The translations under genes were made by a program, and so were the position numbers. The notes under the pieces were generated by a model. That model did not search any database, was not told the origin of the DNA, and saw nothing but the letters and a program-made list of their open reading frames with translations. This document shows, piece by piece, positions 46,064 to 57,229 of a stretch of DNA of 64,000 bases. The stretch is taken from the NCBI GenBank assembly GCA_963693285.1, contig OY848919.1:11341461-11405460 (forward strand), written 5' to 3'. The DNA is from Xestospongia muta (Eukaryota > Porifera > Demospongiae > Haplosclerida > Petrosiidae). Numbering within the stretch: the stretch's first letter is position 1; each line of letters opens with the position of its first letter.

Positions 46064-47827
46064 ATGGCAGCCAGGATAAAGGGTCCACCTGTTTCCAGAT
46101 CACAGTGTACTGATATACCAGAAACTCCACAAACATCAAGATCTTTTGTCAATTTTGTTAGTACATCAACAAGAAATAGCAGTATTAGTGGTAAAACTTG
46201 CTGTGGTCATAACTATCGTATTCAGTGTTCATTCTCTAAAGGAGCACTTCTTGTTCTACTGTGGGGGTTCTTAACACATGCTTTTATTCCTTTTTATGTT
46301 TCAATACATCTACTACAACTGGCACTAGTTTACAATCACAAAATTCCTGACAGTATTCATGAAAACCTCTACAGAGCTTTGTTTATCCTGTACCCATTGA
46401 TGGGTTGGTTAGCTGATGCTAAGATTGGTCGTTATAAAGCTATAATATACAGTATATTCAGTATATTCATTGCTTCTATATTAATGTCCATTGGATATCT
46501 CATATACATCTATGATGGTGGACAACAGCTCTCAGTTCAAATTATAGTCATGATTAATTTCGGCATAAGTATTTTCTTTAATTTAGTTGGATTTGCTTGT
46601 TTTGATGCTAATATTATTCCTTTTTTAACTGATCAAGTTCAAGGAGCCTCTGGAGAAATGTTAAGTGCTTTGATCCACTGGCATTTTTGGTTGAGTGCTC
46701 TAGGTGAAACCATTAACACCATTTTGACTGAAATCTCTTCAATAATTAAAAGTCAATATTTTACAATGACAATACTACTCATTCATATACTCCTAACTGG
46801 AATTGTTATTGTCACTACTGCCTTCTGTGAACACTGGTTGGATACTACCCCTCAAATTACCAACCCCATCAGACTGATTGTTAAAGTACTCAACTATGCA
46901 AGAAAGAACAAACACCCAAGGAATCGTAGTGCTTTGACCTACTGGGAGGAGGACTACCCTTCACGACTGAACCTAGGTAAAGGAAAATATGGTGGGCCAT
47001 TTTCAGAGGAACAGGTAGAGGATGTTAAGACTTCATTAAGATTACTACCAATTGCTTTCATTTCTGTTGGATTTGGTATTTTAATAAGTCCAATAATATT
47101 CATAGAACGACTTCAACATCCAATTGTTCAAGGCAATTTGAACAAATTAGTGCATCAGTTACTACAGAGTAAACGCTTTCATAGGTCAACTTATATGGTA
47201 GTTTTTATAGCCATATTTAATATCTTGATCTATCCTTGTTTTTATAACTACATTCCCAGTCTCATGAAAAGGATAGGTTTTGGTCTGAGTCTTTGTACAT
47301 TAAGTGTCTTATATTATGTCATATTAGACCCAGTAGCTCATACTGTTATACATCATGATGTGTGCTTATTTACTAATACAACAGCGAGTCTGACTCTAGA
47401 CTATCGTTGGTCATTTCCTCCTGTCATTTTGGCTGCTCTTGGTGAAATGGTTATTGTACCATTTGCAGTAGAATTCATTGTAGCTCAAACACCTGGTCCA
47501 ATGAAAGGATTTATGGTTGGACTGTGGTTTACCTTTAATGGATTTGTACAATTACTTTGTCTCAACCTTTATTACCCCTTCACTGCTATCTCAGACACAG
47601 CACAGCCAAGTTGTACTTTCTACTACTACATCACCAAAACTATAATAAGTGTAGTCTTCCTGGTGTTGTTTATCTATTTGGCTCATCGTTACACAATGCG
47701 TGTTCGTGATTGTCCAATAAACTTTCATATTTTTGCTGAGAACCACTATAATAAATATTTGTGGATTAATTCAAGAGATGATGATAGCGATAGTAGTGCT
47801 TGTTCAAATTGTGAGAATTCCTCGTAG
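46064..47827 (+). CDS. POT/PTR-family transporter, array copy 2 (type II)
   Basis: Intact intronless 587-aa paralogue. The N-terminus (MAARIKGPPVSRSQ) and first helices differ from type I, but the loop motif LADAKIGRYK, ACFDANIIPFLTDQ, YARKNKHPRNRS, FSEEQVEDVKTSLR and the whole C-terminal half are shared. From about residue 395 on it is almost identical to the other array members. It is the intact reference for the frameshifted copy at 52829. Its sequence from about 46975 (gtaaag) to 47104 (catag) is a 129-nt GT-AG stretch without stops, of interest for the deletion copies. Confidence 0.87.
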   Translation: MAARIKGPPVSRSQCTDIPETPQTSRSFVNFVSTSTRNSSISGKTCCGHNYRIQCSFSKGALLVLLWGFLTHAFIPFYVSIHLLQLALVYNHKIPDSIHENLYRALFILYPLMGWLADAKIGRYKAIIYSIFSIFIASILMSIGYLIYIYDGGQQLSVQIIVMINFGISIFFNLVGFACFDANIIPFLTDQVQGASGEMLSALIHWHFWLSALGETINTILTEISSIIKSQYFTMTILLIHILLTGIVIVTTAFCEHWLDTTPQITNPIRLIVKVLNYARKNKHPRNRSALTYWEEDYPSRLNLGKGKYGGPFSEEQVEDVKTSLRLLPIAFISVGFGILISPIIFIERLQHPIVQGNLNKLVHQLLQSKRFHRSTYMVVFIAIFNILIYPCFYNYIPSLMKRIGFGLSLCTLSVLYYVILDPVAHTVIHHDVCLFTNTTASLTLDYRWSFPPVILAALGEMVIVPFAVEFIVAQTPGPMKGFMVGLWFTFNGFVQLLCLNLYYPFTAISDTAQPSCTFYYYITKTIISVVFLVLFIYLAHRYTMRVRDCPINFHIFAENHYNKYLWINSRDDDSDSSACSNCENSS

Positions 47828-48196
47828 ATACAACATGATAATATTCTTTTGTTGTTGAGTTACATGCAAATCATCTTTTACAATTTATTCTCAGTTACAA
47901 TGTTTATCTATTGGTAACAGCAACAGTACATGGTATTTATAACTACAGACAGTTTATTTTCAAAATGAATTGTTATTAATTCATTGTTGTTGTGTATGTA
48001 ATGTTGAGAATGTATCCATTGTACTTACAAGGATTAAATATACTCTTACTATGATATACATTCTGTAAGTAAAGGTTATTGATTTGCTTTCACTGTTTAG
48101 TTATTAATACACTATGCTCCGAATATAATGAACAGAGCTGACTGTCTACCTTAACAGTGGTCATATATAAGTCCGAATATTAAGTACCAGAGGAAA
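47828..48196. other. spacer between array copies 2 and 3
   Basis: Non-coding. It repeats at 54523-54899 and 61415-61790, and includes the conserved pre-start block ending agtaccagaggaaa. Confidence 0.5.
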
Positions 48197-49960
48197 ATGG
48201 CAGCCAGCATAAAGGGTCCACCTGTTTCCAGATCACAGTTTACTGATATACCAGAAACTCCACAAACATCAAGATCTTTTGTCCATTTTGTTAGTATATC
48301 AACAAGAAATAGAAGTATTATTGGCAAAACTTGCTGTGGTCGTAACTATCGTATCCAGTATAAATTCTCTAAAGGAGCACTTCTTGTTCTATTGTGGGGA
48401 TTCTTCACGCATGCTTTTATCCCTTTTTATATCTCATCATATTTACTTCAATTGGCTCTAGATTACCATCACAAAGTTCCTGACAGTATCCACAGAAACC
48501 TCTACAGAGCTTTGTTTATCCTGTACCCATTGATGTGTTGGTTAGCTGATGCTAAGATTGGTCGTTATAAAGTTATAGAATGCAGTATATTCAGTATGTT
48601 CATTGCTTCTATATTAATGTCCATTGGATATCTCATACATGCTTCTAGTAATCAACAACAGTCCTCAGTTCAATTCATGGTCATGATAATTCTGGGTGTA
48701 AGTATTGTCTTTAATTTAGTTGGATTTGCTTGTTTTGATGCTAATATTATTCCCTTTTTAACTGATCAAGTTCAAGGAGCCTCTGGAGAAATGTTAAGTG
48801 CTTTGATCCACTGGCATTTTTGGTGCAGAGCTGTAGCTGAAATTGTTAACATTCTCTTATCAGAAATCTCTTCAATACTTAAAAGTCAGTATTTCACAAT
48901 GACAATACTACTGGTTCATATACTCCTGACTGGAATTATTATTGTCACTACTGCCTTCTGTGAACACTGGCTAGATACTATCCCTCAAATTACCAACCCC
49001 ATCAGACTGATTGTTAAAGTACTCAACTATGCAAGAAAGAACAAACATCCAAGGAATCGTAGTGCTTTAACCTACTAGGAGGAGGACTACCCTTCACGAC
49101 TAAACCTAGGTAAAAGAAAATATGGTGGGCCATTTTCAGAGGAACAGGTAGAGGATGTTAAGACTTCATTAAGATTACTACCAATTGTTTTCATTTCTGT
49201 TGAATTTGGTATTTTAATAAGTCCAATAATATTCATAGAACGACTTCAACATCCAATTGTTCAAGGCAATTTGAACAAATTAGTACATCAGTTACTTGAA
49301 AATGAATATTTTCATAATCCAGCATATATGATAATATTTATAGGTCTATTTAATATCTTGATCTATCCTTGTTTCTATAACTACATTCCCAGTCTCATGA
49401 AGAGGATAGGTTTTGGTCTGAGTCTTTGTACATTAAGTGTCTTATATTATGTCATATTAGACCCAGTAGCTCATACTGTTATACATCATGATGTGTGCTT
49501 ATTTACTAATACAACAGCAAGTCTGACTCTAGACTATCGTTGGTCATTTCCTCCTGTCATTTTGGCTGCTCTTGGTGAAATGGTTATTGTACCATTTGCA
49601 GTAGAATTCATTGTAGCTCAAACACCTGGTCCAATGAAAGGATTTATGGATGGATTGTGGTTTGCCTTTTATGGATTTGTACAATTGATTTGTCTCAACC
49701 TTTATTATCCCTTCACTGCTATCTCAGACACAGCACAGCCCAGTTGTACTTTCTACTACTACATCACCAAAACTATAATAAGTGTAGTCTTCCTGGTGTT
49801 GTTTATCTATTTGGCTCATTGTTACACAATGCGTGTTCGTGATTGTCCAATAAACTTTCATATTTTAGCTGAGAACCACTATAATAAATATCTGTCTATT
49901 AATTCAAGTGATAATGATAGCGATAGTTGTACTTCTTCAAGTTATGAGAACTCCCCATAG
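48197..49960 (+). pseudogene. POT transporter, array copy 3 (type III) with one nonsense codon
   Basis: The copy is full length (1764 nt, equal to a 587-aa frame), but the conserved Trp codon after SALTY is TAG (49076-49078). The frame is otherwise open from 48197 to 49960. It would end at 293 aa, before helix 7. Other unusual changes follow the stop: KGKYGG becomes KRKYGG and a VGFG becomes VEFG, as expected under relaxed selection. It is type III by its N-terminal segment (SSYLLQLALDYHHK, HASSNQQQSS). RNA editing of UAG to UGG would restore it but is only a possibility. Confidence 0.8.
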
Positions 49961-50581
49961 CTAACATTTACAGTGGTGAATAAAGTCCTTTCTTGTTAAG
50001 TTACATGAAGGACCTTTTACTTTCAGTTTCAAAATCAGTAAGAATCTATTTGCTTCAGCAAACATGCATCACATATTATTTACTTTATGTTCCACAATGC
50101 TGACCTTAAGACATTATGTAGCTCATTCATAAGTACTAAGCAAGATGTTAATTATTAACATAAGAAAATTTAAAACGGTAAATCGTTATTCAACGTTTTC
50201 AGGTTTGAGTCCTGGGTTAGGTCAGATACATTAGGTCAAGGCTTAGCATTATTGGGTCAGAATTAGGAACTGTTTGATCAGAATCTAGGGGTTATGAATT
50301 AGGACAGGTTTAAGCATTGAGTAAAAGATATTAACATGATTATAATCGTATGAAGCATTGATGACAACTGCAATAACACAATATCAATAGCTAGTTTTGT
50401 GATCAATAATAATGTCTTAATTCATTTTCACTGTTTTGATATTCACTGAAAAGTACACTATACTTAATTTGGAATAACATTTACACTACTTTATACAAAC
50501 AGATCAGAAATATCTCTCCAGTGACTAACCCTCACAGTGATTATGTTTTTATAGATGATATTAGTAGTGTAATTCAGCTAA
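49961..50581. other. long spacer type of the transporter array, copy 1
   Basis: About 620 bp, non-coding, repeated at 56593-57229, 59009-59641 and 63484-64000. It carries a recurring block with ggtttgagtcctgggttagg and ends with a conserved leader (agatgatattagtagtgtaattcagctaa) just before each type I start. Confidence 0.6.
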
Positions 50582-52354
50582 ATGGCTGCCAGGGTAGAAG
50601 GTTCTCTTATATCTACCAGATCATGGAGCACTGATATATCTGAAGCTTCACAAACTTCAGGACCTATTGTCCATTCAATTAGTATAATATCAAGAGATGG
50701 TAGTGCTATCAGTAAAGTTCCCAGATGCTGTGGCCATAACTATCGTATTCAGTTTGTCTTCTCTAAAGGAGCACATCTACTTCTTGTGTGGATATTCCTA
50801 ATACACATATTTCTCCCTTTCCCCACATCACTGCATCTACTTCAATTGGCGCTAGATTATCAGCACAAAGTTCCTGACAATATGAATGGAAACCTCTACA
50901 GAGCTTTGTTTATCCTATACCCATTGATGGGTTGGTTAGCTGATGCTAAAATTGGTCGTTATAAAGCTATAATATACAGTATATTCAGTATATTCATTGC
51001 TTCTATATTAATGTCCATTGGATATCTCATACACGTTTATAATGGAGAACAGTACACCTCACTTAAAATTATATTTATTACTATCCTAGGTGTAAGTATT
51101 ATCTTTAATGTAGCTGGGTTTGCTTGTTTTGATGCTAACATTATTCCTTTCTTGACTGATCAAGCTCAAGGAGCTTCTGGAGAAAAGCTGAGTGCATTGA
51201 TACATTGGAATTTCTTGGTGAGTGCTATATCTGAAGCCTTCAACATTTTTCTGTCAACTACATCTACTATATTAGAAAGTAAGCACTTGACAATTGCTAT
51301 ACTTGTCATGCATTCATTACTAGTTGGCTTTGCTATTATTACTTCTGCCTTTTGTGAACACTGGCTAGATACAACCCCTCAAATTACTAATCCATTCAAA
51401 TTGATTTTCAAAGTACTCAACTATGCTAAAAAGAATAAGTACCCAAAGAATCGTAGTGCCTTGACCTACTGGGAGGAGGATTATCCTTCCAGACTGAACT
51501 TAGGTAAGGAAAAGTATGGTGGACCTTTCTTGGAGGAGGAGGTAGAAGATGTCAAAACTACAATAAGATTGCTACCACTTGTTTTCCTTTCAACTGGGTT
51601 TGGTATTTTAACAGACTCCATCCAATACATCAAACATCTTCAACATCCAACATTGAATAGTAATTGGAGAAGAGTTGCCCAAGCTTTAGTTGAAGACTAC
51701 TTTTTCCATAATGCGATTTATATGATAGTTTTTATCATAGCTTTTGCCATCTTCATCTATCCTTGTTTCTATAACTACATTCCCAGTCTCATGAAGAGGA
51801 TAGGTTTTGGTCTGAGTCTTTGTACATTAAGTGTCTTATATTATGTCATATTAGACCCAGTAGCTCACACTGTTACACATCATGATGTGTGCTTATTTAC
51901 TAATACAACAGCAAGTCTGACTCTAGACTATCGTTGGTCATTTCCTCCTGTCATTTTGGCTGCTCTTGGTGAAATGGTTATTGTACCATTTGCAGTAGAA
52001 TTCATTGTAGCTCAAACACCTGGTCCAATGAAAGGATTTATGGTTGGACTGTGGTTTGCCTTTTATGGATTTGTACAATTGATTTGTCTTAACCTTAATT
52101 ACCCCTTCACTGCTATCTCAGACACAGCAGAGCCCAGTTGTACTTTCTACTACTACATCACCAAAACTATAATAAGTGTAGTCTTCCTGGTGTTGTTTAT
52201 CTATTTGGCTCATCGTTACACAATGCGTGTTCGTGATTGTCCAATAAATTTCCATATTTTTGCTGAGAACCACTATAATAAATATTTGTGTATTAATTCA
52301 AGAAATGATGATAGCGATAGTAGCGCTTGTTCAAGTTGTGAGAATTCCCCGTAG
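50582..52354 (+). CDS. POT/PTR-family transporter, array copy 4 (type I)
   Basis: Intact intronless 590-aa frame, nearly identical to copy 1 apart from the first ~55 residues (MAARVEGSLISTRSW, SKVPRCCGHNYRIQ) and scattered substitutions. It keeps the family signatures LADAKIGRYK, FDANIIPFLTDQ, EEEVEDVKTTIR and AQTPGPMKGFMVG. Unusually YAKKNK replaces YARKNK in the loop before helix 7. It stands at the same position as copy 1 within a repeated three-gene block (period about 6.77 kb). The substrate is unknown. Confidence 0.87.
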   Translation: MAARVEGSLISTRSWSTDISEASQTSGPIVHSISIISRDGSAISKVPRCCGHNYRIQFVFSKGAHLLLVWIFLIHIFLPFPTSLHLLQLALDYQHKVPDNMNGNLYRALFILYPLMGWLADAKIGRYKAIIYSIFSIFIASILMSIGYLIHVYNGEQYTSLKIIFITILGVSIIFNVAGFACFDANIIPFLTDQAQGASGEKLSALIHWNFLVSAISEAFNIFLSTTSTILESKHLTIAILVMHSLLVGFAIITSAFCEHWLDTTPQITNPFKLIFKVLNYAKKNKYPKNRSALTYWEEDYPSRLNLGKEKYGGPFLEEEVEDVKTTIRLLPLVFLSTGFGILTDSIQYIKHLQHPTLNSNWRRVAQALVEDYFFHNAIYMIVFIIAFAIFIYPCFYNYIPSLMKRIGFGLSLCTLSVLYYVILDPVAHTVTHHDVCLFTNTTASLTLDYRWSFPPVILAALGEMVIVPFAVEFIVAQTPGPMKGFMVGLWFAFYGFVQLICLNLNYPFTAISDTAEPSCTFYYYITKTIISVVFLVLFIYLAHRYTMRVRDCPINFHIFAENHYNKYLCINSRNDDSDSSACSSCENSP

Positions 52355-52828
52355 CTACAACATGATAATATTCTTTTGTTGTTGAGTTACATGCAAATCA
52401 TCTTTTACAATTTATTTTCAGTTTCAATGTTTATTTATTGGTAACAACAACAGTACATGATATTGATAACTACAGAGAGTTTATTTTCAAAATGAATTGT
52501 TATTAATTCATTGTTGTTGTGTATGTAATGTTGAAAATGCATCCATTGTACTTACAAGGATTAAATATACTCTTACTACAATACACACTACATTATGTAT
52601 TATATATTACATTATTATACTATAACAATCATTCATTGTGTGTATACAGTTGGATATACATTCATGATATCTACTGCTATATTTACATTATTTTAGTAAA
52701 GGTTATTGATTTGCTTTCACTGTTTAGTCAATACACTATACTCCATTATTGAAATATCATGAACAGAGCCGACAGTCTACCTTGACAGTGGTCATACATA
52801 AGTCTGAGTCTTTAAGTACCAGAGCAAA
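52355..52828. other. spacer between array copies 4 and 5
   Basis: Close repeat of 45586-46063 with small indels. Non-coding. Confidence 0.5.
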
Positions 52829-54522
52829 ATGGCAGCCAGGATAAAGGGTCCACCTGTTTCCAGATCACAGTGTACTGATATACCAGAAACTCCACAAACA
52901 TCAAGATCTTTTGTCAATTTTGTTAGTACATCAACAAGAGTAGCAGTATTAGTGGTAAAACCTGCTCTGGTCATAACTATCGTATTCAGTGTTCATTCTC
53001 TGAAGGAGCACTTCTTGTTCTACTGTGGGGCTTCTTAACACATGCTTTTTTATTCCTTTTTATGTTTCAATACATCTACTACAACTGGCACTACTTTACA
53101 ATCACAAAATTCCTGACAGTATTCATGAAAACCTCTACAGAGCTTTGTTTATCCTGTACCCATTGATGGGTTGGTTAGCTGATGCTAAGATTGGTCGTTA
53201 TAAAGCTATAGTATACAGTATATTCAGTATATTTATTGCTTCTATATTAATGTCCATTGGATATCTCATACACATCTATGATGGTAGACAACAGGTCTCA
53301 GTTCAAATAATAGTCATGATTATTTTCGGTAAAAGTATTGCCTTTAATTTAGTTGGATTTGCTTGTTTTGATGCTAATGTTATTCCATTTTTAACTGATC
53401 AAGTTCAAGGAGCCTCTGGAGAAATGTTAAGTGCTTTGATTCACTGGCATTTTTGGTTGAGTGCTTTAGGTAAAATTGTTAACATCATCTTGACTGAAAT
53501 CTCTTCAATACTTAAAAGTCAATATTTCACAATGACAATACTACTCATTCATATACTCCTGATTGGAATTATTATTGTCACTACTGCCTTCTGTGAACAC
53601 TGGCTGGATATTACCCCTCAAATTACCAACCCCATCAGACTGATTGTTAAAGTACTCAACTATGCAAGAAAGAACAAACATCCAAGGAATCGTAGTGCTT
53701 TGACCTACTGGGAGGAGGACTACCCTTCACGACTAAACCTAGGTAAAGGAAAATATTTCTGTTGGATTTGGTGTTTTAATAAGTCCAATAATATTCATAG
53801 AACGACTTCAACATCCAATTGTTCAAGGCAATTTGAACAAATTAGTGCATCATTTACTACAGAGTGAAGGCTTTCATAATTCAATTTATATGGTAGTTTT
53901 TATAGCCATATTTAATATCTTTATCTATCCTTGTTTCTATAACTACATTCCCAGTCTCATGAAAAGGATAGGTTTTGGTCTGAGTCTTTGTACATTAAGT
54001 GTCTTATATTATGTCATATTAGACCCAGTAGCTCATACTGTTACACATCATGATGTGTGCTTATTTACTGATACAACAGCGAATCTGACTCTAGACTATC
54101 GTTGGTCATTTCCTCCTGTCATTTTGGGTGCTCTTGGTGAAATGGTTATTGTACCATTTGCAGTAGAATTCATTGTAGCTCAAACACCTGGTCCAATGAA
54201 AGGATTTATGGTTGGACTATGGTTTGCCTTTAATGGATTTGTACAATTAATTTGTCTCAACCTTTATTACCCCTTCACTACTATCTCAGACACAGCACAG
54301 CCTAGTTGTACTTTCTACTACTACATCACCAAAACTATAATAAGTGTAGTCTTCCTGGTGTTGTTTATCTATTTGGCTCATCGTTACACAATGCGTGTTC
54401 GTGATTGTCCAATAAACTTTCATATTTTTGCTGAGAACCACTATAATAAATATTTGTGGATTAATTCAAGAGATAATGATAGCAATAGCAGTGTTTGTTC
54501 AAGTTGTGAGAATTCCTCGTAG
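52829..54522 (+). pseudogene. POT transporter, array copy 5 (type II), frameshifted and deleted
   Basis: Compared with the intact type II gene at 46064, it has a 1-nt loss near 52939 (caagag for caagaaa), a 2-nt gain in a T run near 53048, and a 71-nt deletion at about 53755. The deletion joins GKGKY directly to sequence coding FCWIW in the wrong frame. Splicing of the residual 58-nt GT-AG segment (53743-53800) would mend the last lesion but not the first two. Fragments of 280 and 229 codons remain open. Non-functional unless the small indels are assembly errors. Confidence 0.8.
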
Positions 54523-54899
54523 CTACAACATGATAATGTTCTTTTGTTGTTGAGTTACATGCAAATTATCTTTGACAATTTATTTTCAGTTTCAATGTTT
54601 ATTTATTGGTAACAACAACAGTACATGGCATTTATAACTACAGAGAGTTTATTCTCAAAATGAAGCATTACTAATTCAATTTTTGTTGAGTATGTAATGT
54701 TGAGAATGCATCCATTGTATTTACAGGGATTAAATATACTCTTACTATGATATACATTCTGTAAGTAAAGGTTATTGATTTGCTTTCACTGTTTAGTTAT
54801 TAATACACTATGCTCCATTAAGAAAATATCATGAACAGAGCTGACTGTCTACCTTAACAGTGGTCATATATAAGTCTGAATATTAAGTACCAGAGGAAA
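54523..54899. other. spacer between array copies 5 and 6
   Basis: Repeat of 47828-48196. Non-coding, ending in the conserved pre-start block. Confidence 0.5.
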
Positions 54900-56592
54900 A
54901 TGGCAGCCAGCATAAAGGGTCCTCCTGTTTCCAGATCACAGTTTACTGATATACCAGAAACTCCACAAACATCAAGATCTTTTGTCCATTTTGTTAGTAC
55001 ATCAACAAGAAATAGAAGTATTAGTGGCAAAACTTGCTGTGGTCGTAACTATCGTATCCAGTATAAATTTTCTAAAGGAGCACTTCTTGTTCTATTGTGG
55101 GGATTCTTCACGCATGCTTTTATCCCTTTTTATATCTCATCATATTTACTTCAATTGGCTCTAGATTACCATCACAAAGTTCCTGACAGTATCCACGGAA
55201 ACCTCTACAGAGCTTTGTTTATCCTGTACCCATTGATGGGTTGGTTAGCTGATGCTAAGATTGGTCGTTATAAAGTTATACAATGCAGTATATTCAGTAT
55301 GTTCATTGCTTCTATATTAATGTCCATTGGATATCTCATACATGCTTCTAGTAATCAACAACAGTCCTCAGTTCAATTCATGGTCATGATAATTCTGGGT
55401 GTAAGTATTGTCTTTAATTTAGTTGGATTTGCTTGTTTTGATGCTAATATTATTCCCTTTTTAACTGATCAAGTTCAAGGAGCCTCTGGAGAAATGTTAA
55501 GTGCTTTGATCCACTGGCATTTTTGGTGCAGAGCTGTAGCTGAAATTGTTAACATTCTCTTATCAGAAATCTTTTCAATACTTAAAAGTCAGTATTTCAC
55601 AACGACAATACTACTGGTTCATATACTCCTGATTGGAATTATTACTGTCACTACTGCCTTCTGTGAACACTGGCTGGATACTACCCCTCAAATTACCAAC
55701 CCCATCAGACTGATTGTTAAAGTACTCAACTATGCAAGAAAGAACAAACATCCAAGGAATCGTAGTGCTTTGACCTACTGGGAGGAGGACTACCCTTCAC
55801 GACTAAACCTAGGTAAAGGAAAATATTTCTGTTGGATTTGGTGTTTTAATAAGTCCAATAATATTCATAGAACGACTTCAACATCCAATTGTTCAAGGCA
55901 ATTTGAACAAATTAGTACATCAGTTACTTGAAAATGAATATTTTCATAATCCAGCATATATGATAATATTTATAGGTCTATTTAATATCTTGATCTATCC
56001 TTGTTTCTATAACTACATTCCCAGTCTCATGAAGAGGATAGGTTTTGGTCTGAGTCTTTGTACATTAAGTGTCTTATATTATGTCATATTAGACCCAGTA
56101 GCTCACACTATTACACATCATGATGTGTGCTTATTTACTAATACAACAGTGAGTCTAACTCTAGACTATCGTTGGTCATTTCCTCCTGTCATTTTGGCTG
56201 CTCTTGGTGAAATGTTCATTGTACCATTTGCAGTAGAATTCATTGTAGCTCAAACACCTGGTCCAATGAAAGGATTTATGGTTGGACTATGGTTTGCTTT
56301 TTATGGATTTGTACAATTGATTTGTCTCAACCTTTATTATCCCTTCACTGCTATCTCAGACACAGCACAGCCCAGTTGTACTTTCTACTACTACATCACC
56401 AAAACTATAATAAGTGTAGTCTTCCTGGTGTTGTTTATCTATTTGGCTCATTGTTACACAATGCGTGTTCGTGATTGTCCAATAAACTTTCATATTTTAG
56501 CTGAGAACCACTATAATAAATATCTGTCTATTAATTCAAGTGATAATGATAGCGATAGTAGTACTTCTTCAAGTTATGAGAACTCCCCATAG
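54900..56592 (+). CDS. POT transporter, array copy 6 (type III), 71-nt deletion possibly rescued by splicing
   Basis: Read as a single exon, it ends at 343 aa, because a 71-nt deletion after GKGKY shifts the frame. The remnant from 55813 to 55870 is 58 nt, begins gtaaag and ends catag. Removing it joins 54900-55812 (phase 1) to 55871-56592 and restores the downstream frame, giving 544 aa and no stop. That protein would lack 43 residues, including FSEEQVEDVK and about one helix (helix 7 region). Nothing else is broken in this copy. It may be a spliced, shortened transporter or simply a pseudogene. Confidence 0.55.
55813..55870 (+). other. candidate newly formed 58-nt intron
   Basis: The donor context is ctag|gtaaag and the acceptor is attcatag|aacg. 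The length sits inside the 46-64 nt range of many introns in this window. The same remnant occurs at 53743-53800 and 62704-62761. In the undeleted type II/III copies the same borders enclose 129 nt (43 codons). Confidence 0.5.
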
Positions 56593-57229
56593 CTAACATT
56601 TACAGTGGTGATTAAAGTTCTTTCTTGTTAAGGTACATGAAAGACTTTTTATTTTCAGTTTCAAAATAAGTAAGAATCTATTTGCTTCAGCAAACATGCA
56701 TCACATATTATTTACTTTATGTTCCACAATGCTGACCTTAAGACATTTTATAGTTCATGCATAAGTACTAAGCAAAATGTTAATTATTAACATAGGGAAT
56801 TTAAAACTGTAAATCGTTATTCAACATATTCAGGTTTGAGTCCTGGGTTAGGTCAGATACATTAGGTCAAGGCTTAGCATTATTGGGTCAGAATTAGGAA
56901 CGGGTTGGGTGTAGGACTACTGTTTGATCAGAATCTAGGGGTTATGAATTAGGACAGGTTTAAGCATTGAGTAAAAGATATTAACTTGATTATGATCGTA
57001 TGAAGCATTGATGACAACTGCAATAACACAATAACAATAGCTAGCTTTGTGATCAATAATAATGTCTTGATTCATTTTCACTGTTTTGATATTCACTGAA
57101 AAGTACACTATACTCAATTTGGAATAACATTTACACCACTTTATACAAACAGATCAGATATCTCTCCAGTGATTAACCCTCACAATGATTATGTTTTTAT
57201 ATATGATATCAGTAGTGTAAATCAGCTAA
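56593..57229. other. long spacer of the transporter array, copy 2
   Basis: Repeat of 49961-50581 with an extra ~20-bp stretch (cgggttgggtgtaggactac, near 56900) that is also present in the next copies. Non-coding. Confidence 0.6.

Noticed and set aside
49076..49078. Selenocysteine or other recoding at the stop in transporter copy 3
   Set aside because: The codon is TAG, not TGA, and no structural element for recoding was seen.
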